DNA from: JACPIN01 sp964367085
GTDB taxonomy: Archaea; Nanobdellota; Nanobdellia; SCGC-AAA011-G17; ARS1403
Reading direction: 5' to 3'
Length of the DNA stretch: 5,641 nucleotides
Assembly: GCA_964367085.1 (NCBI GenBank)
Contig: CAYIWL010000052.1
Coordinates: forward strand, 1 to 5,641
The notes beneath the pieces are model-generated. The model was given only the letters and a program-made list of their open reading frames with translations. It was not told where the DNA came from and did no database searches. Shown here in pieces: positions 1 through 5,529 of this stretch. Within the stretch, counting starts at the first letter, position 1. Each line of letters starts with the position of its first letter. Position numbers and translations under genes: made by a program.

Positions 1-577
1 TTTCAAATGTGAATGGTTGCAATGAATGTCCTATCCTTTTTACCGCTCCAGGCAATGACCTTGCCAGATCTGCTGCAGATATGAATCTTTCAGGATATGC
101 TTGTGTCAAAATATCTGCTATATCTGCTATATTACCTGTTACTGTAGCTAGTAAAGCTATGTCTTGTGCTTCTGGTGTCTGATGGATAAACTGTTCTAAA
201 GATCTTTTCTCCTTTTTATATGAATATGAAAAAGGGAACTTCAGCAACCATTTCTGTCCGCTCCCTTTATAATACCAAGACCTTTCTTCTTTGTTCTCAC
301 TCGCATACAAACTCTTTAGATTTCTTTTATCAAAATCATGTTTTACCCCATATTGTTCCCAAGAACTATAATCAGGCCATCTCATTTTATATGAAAAAGA
401 AAATTTTGGAAGCCATTTCTGTCTGCTTCCCCTATTATACCAAGACCTTTCTTCTTTGTTCTCACTCTTCCCTAAACTCCTAGGGTTTCTTTTATCAAAT
501 CCATGTTCTAATCCATAATTCTTCCATCTCTCAAATTCATAATCTACACTTATTGGTGTCTGAGTAAATTTTGGCAT
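1..577 (-). CDS. Tandem-repeat protein of unknown function, N-terminal 192 residues (runs off the left edge)
   Basis: The minus strand is open without a stop from the ATG at 577-575 to the window edge, giving 192 complete codons. Residues 13-63 and 68-118 are two copies of a module with a 55-residue period. Conserved positions are W18/W73, YG (21-22/76-77), H25/H80, FDKRN (27-31/82-86), SENKEERSWY (38-47/93-102), G50/G105 and QKW (53-55/108-110). Residues 126-192 differ: they look helical, and ISAADLARSLPGAVKRIGHS (166-185) resembles a helix-turn-helix, though this is only a guess. The start lies one base after the stop of the helicase-methyltransferase gene, so the two should be co-transcribed. 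The only ribosome-binding hint is a weak AGAAG at 583-587. The start is supported because a nearly identical N-terminus, MPKFSQEPI, is encoded at 2813. I do not recognise the family. The alternation of aromatic residues, an HG/HD pair and a basic W-x-x-G segment loosely recalls short DNA-binding repeats such as helicase-associated domains, but this is not a homology claim. Confidence 0.85.
   Translation of the reverse strand, partial: MPKFTQTPISVDYEFERWKNYGLEHGFDKRNPRSLGKSENKEERSWYNRGSRQKWLPKFSFSYKMRWPDYSSWEQYGVKHDFDKRNLKSLYASENKEERSWYYKGSGQKWLLKFPFSYSYKKEKRSLEQFIHQTPEAQDIALLATVTGNIADIADILTQAYPERFISAADLARSLPGAVKRIGHSLQPFTFE
224..541 (-). repeat. Two in-frame tandem copies of a 165-bp coding repeat
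   Basis: The copies occupy about 389-541 and 224-376, offset by exactly 165 bp, and encode the two modules of the protein starting at 577. A 31-base stretch is identical in both (437-467 and 272-302). The rest differs at many codons, including silent positions such as the Leu and Phe codons after QKW. Such a perfectly conserved core amid diverged flanks suggests either strong selection on the SENKEERSWY segment or recent gene conversion within it. It is a protein-coding duplication, not a CRISPR or mobile repeat. Confidence 0.9.
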
Positions 578-578
578 T

Positions 579-2690
579 TTATCTTCTAGAATCTCCCTTA
601 AATGTTAAACCATAATCTACATCCTTTGCTCCTCTAATTTTCTGCAAAACATAAACATCTATTTTAGAAGGTCCTACTGCTTTTTGATAATCTTTTACAT
701 TAAAGCCATATTCATCAGCAATTCTTTCAAATTTTCTTCTGTTTCTTCCATCAAGGTATTCATTTGGTAAAGTAATTATAGCATATCCTCTTGGTCGTAA
801 TATCCTAGACATTTCACGTAATGCTTGTCCTCTTTCTTTCTCCGGTTCTGACATTTGATAAGCTAAAGAGCACAATGCTAATCCAGCAATTTTATTTTCT
901 AAAGGCAATTCATGCATTTTGCCTTGGATTAATTTTCTATCAGAATCCTTTTCCTTTCCAACCATCAACATATCTTTGTTTATATCTATCCCAATTACAT
1001 CCTCATCCGAAAAGTGAGCCAACATTCCCGGACCACATGCAATATCTACTTTTGGATATAGTATTCCATTACTTTCTAATCCTTTTATTATAGGTAAATA
1101 AATATCCGCAGCATTTTTTGCCATAACAAAGTTCGGATATAGTTCTGCTATAAATCTAGAAACTTCTGGATTTCTTTCCATTCTTCTTAACGCTTTTTCA
1201 CTTCCAATCCCCCTCCATTTAATGTACTCTTCTAAAATTGACTTATTAGGAGACTTTATTGCTCTTACAATCTTCGGGACTCTTCCAGGTTCTTCATAGG
1301 ATCTAAGTTCTTCAAGAGATACTTGGATTCCGCTAGTCAAAAATTTTACAATTTTTTCTTTACTATCCAACATATCTAAAGTTGCTTTATCCAAAGAATC
1401 CTGAGGTCCCAGAATTGTTGCAATTGGGATGTATAAATCAACTTTTTCTTTTTTAACTTCTCCAGGTCTATGGCTTCTTTTGGCTCTTTGATAATAGTCT
1501 GCAGGTGTCCAAGGAATTGTCAAAAAAACTTCTGCAGTAGCTGCAGTTAAATCTACCCCTTCATTCATTGTTGTTGTTGCAATTAGAATTCTTGTACCTG
1601 GATCACGTTGGAATCTTTGTCTTAGTCCTTCCCTTATGCCTTTTTCTGGACTTATATCTCCTGTTATTTTTATGGCTCCGTATTCTTCATAGCTATCAGC
1701 CAAATAGTCTACGACCCCTTCTTTTAAATCTGTAAAAATTAAAACTTTTCCATTTTTCTTGTCCATTTCTCTGGCAACGATATCATCCAAGAAGTTATAT
1801 TTTAAAGAAACGTCTTTACCGTTTCTTCCGACCCTAGGTAATGAAGGATTTATGAGCCAAGGATCAACTGATGCTTTAGCTAGATCCCACATCTTTTGAC
1901 CAAGCTCCTCTTTGGTTACGTCTTTTTCAACTACCCTCTGATATGTTTCTAAATGCCTTCCTATTAATGGAATTTCAATCCTATGGATTTCCAATTCTGG
2001 AATGTGTTCTCCAAGGAAATCCGATATTGATCGATTTAGAGATTTTTTTTGAAACAGCTCTTTTACTGCCTGAGGTCTGTCTAAATATAAGCTGATAAAA
2101 CTTTGCCTTGCTTCTCTATTTACATCCCCCTCTCCTATATAAAAAGGATATTTTTCTGGATCTAACAAAGACATTAAAGTGTATAAATCAGAAATTGTAT
2201 TCGGTATAGGTGTTCCAGAAAGCAAAGACACATAATCTGCTTGATCTACTAAAAATTTAACAGCTTTTGTTCTTAGAGCATCTGGATTTTTAGCATTATG
2301 CGCTTCATCTAAAATTATATGATGAAATCCTATGTTTTTCAGATAATTTATTTCTTCTTCATTTATTATCGACATTAATGAATAGGAAACAATATTCCAG
2401 TCTGATTGTTTAACAGCTAAGATTCTACTTTTTCGATCCTCTGTGTAAATTATATTGGCTTCACCTTTCGGATATGCCCATTTTTCTAACTCTCTAAACC
2501 AGTGTTCTCTTACAGAAGTTGGGCAAATAATCAATGTCCTTAGGTTTCTGTTTCTTTCCCTAAATTTACTGTTTGCAAATATTGCCTGGGCTGTTTTAAA
2601 CATGCCCATCTCATCAGCTAGTAAAAATCTTTCTTCTTCGTATAACCTCTTTGCACCAATAAATTCAAAGGGATGTATTTTTGGTTTCAC
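579..2690 (-). CDS. SNF2-family helicase/translocase fused to a C-terminal SAM-dependent methyltransferase domain
   Basis: The first ~450 residues form a superfamily 2 SNF2-type ATPase expected to translocate on double-stranded DNA. A Q-motif-like HPFEFIGAKRL (6-16) is followed by Walker A DEMGMFKT (26-33), motif Ia ICPTSVREHWFRELEKW (55-71), motif II DEAHNAKN (128-135), motif III LLSGTPIPN (156-164), motif IV KVLIFTDLKEG (315-325), motif V EGVDLTAA (377-384) and motif VI QRAKRSHRPGE (401-411) with arginines 405 and 408. Walker A is odd: Phe31 replaces the last Gly of GxGKT, and the Q motif has Glu instead of Gln. Residues ~545-645 are a class I methyltransferase fold: VDIACGPGMLA (548-558), the acidic end of strand 2 in VIGIDI (565-570), and ILRPRGYAIITLP (630-642). 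This resembles the UbiE/BioC-like group; no (D/N)PPY or PCQ motif is present. The start is GTG at 2690, chosen because a TATA-like box lies 26.5 bases upstream. Fifteen further codons are open upstream to a stop at 2736-2738, but they contain no ATG, GTG or TTG in frame. The substrate is unknown. Confidence 0.95.
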   Translation of the reverse strand: MKPKIHPFEFIGAKRLYEEERFLLADEMGMFKTAQAIFANSKFRERNRNLRTLIICPTSVREHWFRELEKWAYPKGEANIIYTEDRKSRILAVKQSDWNIVSYSLMSIINEEEINYLKNIGFHHIILDEAHNAKNPDALRTKAVKFLVDQADYVSLLSGTPIPNTISDLYTLMSLLDPEKYPFYIGEGDVNREARQSFISLYLDRPQAVKELFQKKSLNRSISDFLGEHIPELEIHRIEIPLIGRHLETYQRVVEKDVTKEELGQKMWDLAKASVDPWLINPSLPRVGRNGKDVSLKYNFLDDIVAREMDKKNGKVLIFTDLKEGVVDYLADSYEEYGAIKITGDISPEKGIREGLRQRFQRDPGTRILIATTTMNEGVDLTAATAEVFLTIPWTPADYYQRAKRSHRPGEVKKEKVDLYIPIATILGPQDSLDKATLDMLDSKEKIVKFLTSGIQVSLEELRSYEEPGRVPKIVRAIKSPNKSILEEYIKWRGIGSEKALRRMERNPEVSRFIAELYPNFVMAKNAADIYLPIIKGLESNGILYPKVDIACGPGMLAHFSDEDVIGIDINKDMLMVGKEKDSDRKLIQGKMHELPLENKIAGLALCSLAYQMSEPEKERGQALREMSRILRPRGYAIITLPNEYLDGRNRRKFERIADEYGFNVKDYQKAVGPSKIDVYVLQKIRGAKDVDYGLTFKGDSRR

Positions 2691-2712
2691 AGGAGTAGTA
2701 TTGTTTTGGCCA

Positions 2713-2720
2713 TTTTTAAA
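2713..2720 (-). promoter_or_regulatory. Archaeal TATA-like box for the helicase-methyltransferase operon
   Basis: On the minus strand this reads TTTAAAAA, centred 26.5 bases upstream of the GTG at 2690. That spacing would place the transcription start at or next to the start codon, giving a leaderless mRNA. No Shine-Dalgarno sequence precedes the GTG, which agrees with this. The same geometry is seen at 3039-3046 for the gene at 3069. Confidence 0.55.
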
Positions 2721-2771
2721 TCTTCTTATTTTTAATTACTTTTAAGTAGTATGGTAATTATTGGTTCTCTT

Positions 2772-2813
2772 CTAATTTAATAAATATATTGGCTCTTGAC
2801 TAAATTTCGGCAT
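2772..2813 (-). pseudogene. 13-codon fragment repeating the N-terminus of the gene at 577
   Basis: The minus strand from ATG at 2813 reads MPKFSQEPIYLLN followed by TAG. Its first nine residues match MPKFTQTPI, the start of the repeat protein at 577, at seven positions. Two of the DNA differences are silent (CCG/CCA, CAA/CAG), as expected from common coding ancestry. No recognisable repeat module follows: beyond codon 9 both sequence and frame are lost. It may be the remnant of a second gene copy, a leader peptide, or a short duplication carried in when the operon was rearranged. The match is short, so chance cannot be excluded. Confidence 0.35.
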
Positions 2814-2838
2814 ATTTTAAAATTTTGATTTTTAATCC

Positions 2839-2845
2839 TTTTAAA
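2839..2845 (-). promoter_or_regulatory. Possible TATA-like box upstream of the MPKF fragment
   Basis: The minus strand reads TTTAAAA, centred 29 bases before the ATG at 2813, so a transcript could begin within a few bases of that codon. The surroundings are very AT-rich and such a string is easily found by chance, so this is a weak call. If used, it would give the helicase operon a second, upstream promoter. Confidence 0.25.
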
Positions 2846-2908
2846 TCTTTCTTTTCTTTAGGGTAGTAACATCAATATGAGATTGTAAGCCCATAAAAAT
2901 TTTAATAC

Positions 2909-2915
2909 CTTAAAA
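2909..2915 (+). promoter_or_regulatory. TATA-like box for the small ORF at 2938
   Basis: CTTAAAA is centred 26 bases before the ATG at 2938 and closely resembles the CTTAAAAA box at 3039-3046 placed equally far from the next gene. It predicts transcription starting at about 2938, which is also the centre of the palindrome at 2930-2945. Confidence 0.45.
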
Positions 2916-2929
2916 TGTATGGAAGTGCT

Positions 2930-2945
2930 GGTGACATATGTCACC
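2930..2945. promoter_or_regulatory. Perfect 16-bp palindrome, probable operator
   Basis: GGTGACATATGTCACC is a perfect inverted repeat with no spacer, centred between 2937 and 2938, exactly where the small ORF's start codon and its predicted transcription start lie. No T-run follows, so it is not a terminator. A dimeric repressor bound here would block initiation, which fits an operator. GGTGA within its left arm could also serve as a weak ribosome-binding site for the ATG three bases further on. The regulator is not identified; candidates in the window are the small ORF product and the winged-helix fragment at the right edge. Confidence 0.5.
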
Positions 2946-3033
2946 GGGTTGTACACAAAAGCTACGGAAAGATACCATCCAAAAACTTGCAATTTTAGGT
3001 ATGACTGTTGAAGAGATTAAAAGCCAACTATAA
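2938..3033 (+). CDS. Small 31-residue protein with a helix-turn-helix-like C-terminus
   Basis: ATG at 2938 opens 31 codons ending in TAA at 3031-3033; an in-frame TGA at 2932-2934 fixes this as the first possible ATG. The peptide starts MSPGCTQKLRKD and ends TIQKLAILGMTVEEIKSQL. The last part, about residues 13-31, has a helix, a Gly-Met-Thr turn and a second helix beginning VEEI, reminiscent of short helix-turn-helix motifs. It is more GC-rich than its surroundings and has a well-placed TATA-like box. It may be a tiny DNA-binding protein, a leader peptide for the gene at 3069, or a decayed remnant of a larger regulator. No family is recognised, and an ORF of this length can occur by chance. 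Confidence 0.4.
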   Translation: MSPGCTQKLRKDTIQKLAILGMTVEEIKSQL

Positions 3034-3038
3034 AAACG

Positions 3039-3046
3039 CTTAAAAA
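3039..3046 (+). promoter_or_regulatory. TATA-like box for the gene at 3069
   Basis: CTTAAAAA is centred 26.5 bases before the ATG at 3069, predicting a leaderless transcript. A second candidate, TATAAAAA at 3030-3037, overlaps the stop codon of the small ORF and would give a leader of about nine bases. No Shine-Dalgarno sequence is seen in the T-rich stretch before the ATG. Confidence 0.55.
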
Positions 3047-3068
3047 CATCATTATTTTTAGCTTTTAG

Positions 3069-4553
3069 ATGCCAGGATTTGATGAAGACCAAGTGGAAGA
3101 GCAAGGAATCCACGCTCTGAACAGGGGATTTGTTTATACTAGGGATAATACTAAGTATATGTTTTCTCCTAGTGCTTTTGCCGAAGCCAGAATGCCGTTT
3201 ATACAAGATAGGGCTACTAGATTTAACAACCTGGTTGAAAAAGTGCAAAATGATTCAGATATGGCTGATAAAGTCCCACATGTTGCAGAATGGATAGAAA
3301 GAACAAAAAAGACTCCAAGAAGATTTGCAGATAGCCAAAAGGATTTTCATAGAGTTGATTTTGTAGGGTTAGAGCATGACTTACTGCATTATGATGTTCA
3401 GATTCTAAAAGACGATAAAGGAGACATTATTTATTTTACAAGGGATGGATTAAGAATACCCAAGCATTTTCACAGAAGCTCTAGAAATCTAACTAGGAAA
3501 AAACCTTTGAAGCCATTAGACGGAAAAAGTGAAGTTCCATTGTATGGAAGATTCTCTGAATATGGTGGAGTTTCTTTAAGGGTTAAAAGCAAGGAGCATG
3601 GCGGAAATGAGCAGGCAATGAGCTATTGGGATGTCCATGTATCTAATCCATTTTTAGAGGAAGGAAATATTTCCAAGGGGTTCGATATAGATTCAGGAGT
3701 TCAGTCCCATAGACATAACAAAAGAAAGGCAAGACTATTTTGCGAATTGGATCTAGACATAATTAATAAATTAAACAGAGAGAGGCTTGATGACACAAGG
3801 GATAGACAGTTAATTTTAGTTTCTTACCATGAAGCCGTTGCTTTAAGTAAAATATTTTTAGAGCACAAAAAAAGAGGGAACAGAGAAATAAGATTCTTAG
3901 ATGGGAACCTAGAAAAAATAGCCGTTATGCCCTATGTTTTTGTAAGCGGTTTTCATGATGACCTTGTGTTTGACGTTTTAACTGCCCATTATGGTTTGGG
4001 CTTGGACTATGATGAGACAGACAAATACTTATTGGGTTTTGAAGAAGAAATTTGTACTGACTTGTTTAGAGATTTATTATCTACCAATAGAGTAACAAGA
4101 GAAGTTGTTAAAAGCAAAAGGGGAATGAGTGATAACAATACCAGAAGAATAATCAAAAATGTTCATTATGATTTCTCAAAAAGAGGATATAGATTTGAAG
4201 GGTTTGCCACTGTTTTTAAAGGCACGAAATACGAAACCATAGGGATAACATATGTTAAAGATAATGAGGTTAGATATGTTTTATACGATAACAGCAGTTT
4301 CATCAGGCCTTTGGTTTTAGACAGGCACATGAGTGAAAGTGGTAAACTATTTGGGGATATTGAAGTTTTAAGGCCTATGAATCTTGATTTGCATCCTTTT
4401 TCGCAGGAAAATCTTAGATTACTTGATTATGATTATAGGAGCGGGAAAAAAGACATGCCTTCTACAATTTCAAGACCTGTACCAAGCTTATTAACCAATG
4501 AGGATAAGACTTTTTATGATGCATGGTATCATGGTATAGAGAAGTTTAGGTAG
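3069..4553 (+). CDS. Hypothetical 494-residue protein, family not recognised
   Basis: The frame is open for 494 codons. The start is well fixed: TAG at 3066-3068 directly precedes the ATG in frame, and a TATA-like box lies 26.5 bases upstream. The protein looks soluble, with no signal peptide or membrane segment, and has only two cysteines (C225, C329). Visible features are an acidic N-terminus (FDEDQVEEQ, 4-12), two basic, histidine-containing patches (HFHRSSRN 133-140; SHRHNKRKAR 213-222), a helical SYHEAVALSKIFLEHKKRG segment (252-270), the aromatic/glycine-rich GFHDDLVFDVLTAHYGLGLDY (294-314), and a beta-rich part (about 366-412, with repeated Y/F and V/I). I recognise no catalytic motif. 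The basic patches could bind nucleic acid, but this is speculation. It is followed by the acidic gene at 4601 after 47 bases with no T-tract, so the two are probably co-transcribed. Regular codon use and length make it a secure gene with unknown role. Confidence 0.9.
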   Translation: MPGFDEDQVEEQGIHALNRGFVYTRDNTKYMFSPSAFAEARMPFIQDRATRFNNLVEKVQNDSDMADKVPHVAEWIERTKKTPRRFADSQKDFHRVDFVGLEHDLLHYDVQILKDDKGDIIYFTRDGLRIPKHFHRSSRNLTRKKPLKPLDGKSEVPLYGRFSEYGGVSLRVKSKEHGGNEQAMSYWDVHVSNPFLEEGNISKGFDIDSGVQSHRHNKRKARLFCELDLDIINKLNRERLDDTRDRQLILVSYHEAVALSKIFLEHKKRGNREIRFLDGNLEKIAVMPYVFVSGFHDDLVFDVLTAHYGLGLDYDETDKYLLGFEEEICTDLFRDLLSTNRVTREVVKSKRGMSDNNTRRIIKNVHYDFSKRGYRFEGFATVFKGTKYETIGITYVKDNEVRYVLYDNSSFIRPLVLDRHMSESGKLFGDIEVLRPMNLDLHPFSQENLRLLDYDYRSGKKDMPSTISRPVPSLLTNEDKTFYDAWYHGIEKFR

Positions 4554-4600
4554 ATAGGATAAAACAAGTGGGTTACACAAAAATAAAATAAAAAACCGAA

Positions 4601-5434
4601 ATGATAACTAACAAACACCTTGATGATCTTGTAAAGATTTCTAAAGATATTGAATTTTTTGGCACTGAGATTTTTGAGGCAGATAATTATATAATTTTTG
4701 AAACACCTGAGGAAGGAGAACTAGCACATCTACAGACAATGAGTAGAGAAGAATTTCTTGAAAGAACTAAACTGCTTGTATATCCAGATGATCCAGAACA
4801 AGAAGCAATCTTGGAAGTGCCGAGGTCAAATGGAGGAATGAAACTTAGCGAGTATTTCGACCTAGATGAAGATGATGATGAAGAGATATTGGAAAGACAA
4901 TTGAAAATTTTCAACGACGACTCGACAGATAAATGGAGAAGAGAATATTTGCAAAACATGGCTGCTGAAAATTATTTTGATGAAGCTTTGATTGATTACG
5001 TCTCCAACGGGCACTTGTACCATATGACTTTTGCCAAAATAATTGATTTATGCAGAGCCAGCGGTTTAGAGCATAGGCTAGTTTCTAAAAACGAAATTAG
5101 TTCTCTAAGAGAAAAAATTTTTTCATTTGAGCCTTCTGAAAAAAACGAAGATGGCTTCCCTCAAGCATATCCCATATTAAAAACTGGTGATGCTGTTTTA
5201 TACCAATTAGTCAAAAATCCAGATTATTTTGCCATACCAAAAATAGAAGCAAGGATAATGATATTAGTTGATGAAGGTATTAGCTCTATCTGTTTTGATG
5301 ATTCTGGATATTTTGATGAGTGGAGATTCAAACACTTTGTTCTTGGTATTCCTTTAGAACAATATTCGAGGACGAAAGAGGAATACGAGCAAATTATTTC
5401 AGCTCAGCTAAAATCATGTGGGAAATTTTCATAA
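4601..5434 (+). CDS. Hypothetical acidic 277-residue protein, family not recognised
   Basis: The frame is open for 277 codons. An in-frame TAA at 4589-4591 lies just upstream, so the ATG at 4601 is the first available start. The protein is strongly acidic: by hand count 58 Asp/Glu against 30 Lys/Arg, with an acidic run DLDEDDDEEILE at 87-98. It has no signal peptide or membrane segment. The N-terminal part looks alpha/beta; residues ~115-170 look helical; ~187-250 contains YPILKTGDAVLYQLVKNP (190-207) and RIMILVDEGISSICFDDSG (218-236). No motif gives a function. No TATA-like box sits at the expected distance and no Shine-Dalgarno sequence is visible, so it is most likely read from the transcript of the gene 47 bases upstream, although GATAAAAC at 4558-4565 could be its own promoter with a short leader. 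A partner protein for the upstream product, or a nucleic-acid mimic, are possibilities only. Confidence 0.88.
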   Translation: MITNKHLDDLVKISKDIEFFGTEIFEADNYIIFETPEEGELAHLQTMSREEFLERTKLLVYPDDPEQEAILEVPRSNGGMKLSEYFDLDEDDDEEILERQLKIFNDDSTDKWRREYLQNMAAENYFDEALIDYVSNGHLYHMTFAKIIDLCRASGLEHRLVSKNEISSLREKIFSFEPSEKNEDGFPQAYPILKTGDAVLYQLVKNPDYFAIPKIEARIMILVDEGISSICFDDSGYFDEWRFKHFVLGIPLEQYSRTKEEYEQIISAQLKSCGKFS

Positions 5435-5451
5435 GAAACCGCATGCGTCTT

Positions 5452-5481
5452 ATTGAGTGAAGCGATTCAATTTTTTATTTT
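5452..5481 (+). terminator. Probable terminator of the plus-strand gene pair
   Basis: Eighteen bases after the stop of the acidic gene, ATTGAG (5452-5457) can pair with TTCAAT (5466-5471), a weak six-pair stem with one G-T pair. The right arm runs directly into TTTTTATTTT. Further T-runs follow at 5510-5516 and 5521-5536. Archaeal transcription commonly stops at oligo-T tracts even without a strong hairpin, so the T-tracts are the better evidence. No matching tract is seen on the minus strand for the convergent gene. Confidence 0.5.
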
Positions 5482-5529
5482 GCGCTGTCGGCTGTCTTTC
5501 TAATTCAAGTTTTTTTGCGATTTATTATT

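Larger units (their letters stand above)
2739..2937. promoter_or_regulatory. Divergent AT-rich control region
   Basis: This stretch lies between the minus-strand helicase operon and the plus-strand genes. It has no ORF of useful length. It contains the short MPKF fragment on the minus strand (2772-2813), a possible TATA-like box for it (2839-2845), A/T runs such as ATTTTAAAAT at 2814-2823, and the plus-strand box at 2909-2915. Transcription probably diverges from here in both directions. Confidence 0.5.

Noticed and set aside
220..483. Plus-strand ORF of 87 codons
   Set aside because: It is the antisense of the repeat protein at 577; its internal repetition simply mirrors the two coding modules on the other strand.
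224..541. CRISPR-like or other non-coding repeat array
   Set aside because: There are only two units, the period is 165 bp, and both keep the same open frame, so this is a protein repeat.
579..1060. DNA adenine or cytosine methylase, hence a restriction-modification system
   Set aside because: Neither (D/N)PPY nor PCQ is present after the SAM-binding motifs, and no restriction nuclease is recognisable in the window.
821..1093. Plus-strand ORF of 90 codons
   Set aside because: It lies wholly antisense to the methyltransferase domain, which has clear family motifs.
2455..2745. Plus-strand ORF of 96 codons with hydrophobic stretches
   Set aside because: It is antisense to helicase motifs I and Ia and runs through the helicase promoter; the apparent membrane segments come from the complementary strand.
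2930..2945. Palindrome as a terminator hairpin
   Set aside because: It has no loop spacer and no following T-run, and it sits at a start codon rather than after a gene.
2910..3248. Minus-strand ORF of 112 codons
   Set aside because: It overlaps the divergent control region and the 5' end of the 494-residue gene on the other strand, has no family pattern, and no promoter was found for it.
4687..4959. Minus-strand ORF of 90 codons rich in serine
   Set aside because: The serine run is the complement of the acidic Asp/Glu codons of the gene at 4601.
5441..5446. GCATGC palindrome after the acidic gene
   Set aside because: A six-base palindrome is expected by chance, and nothing around it adds support.
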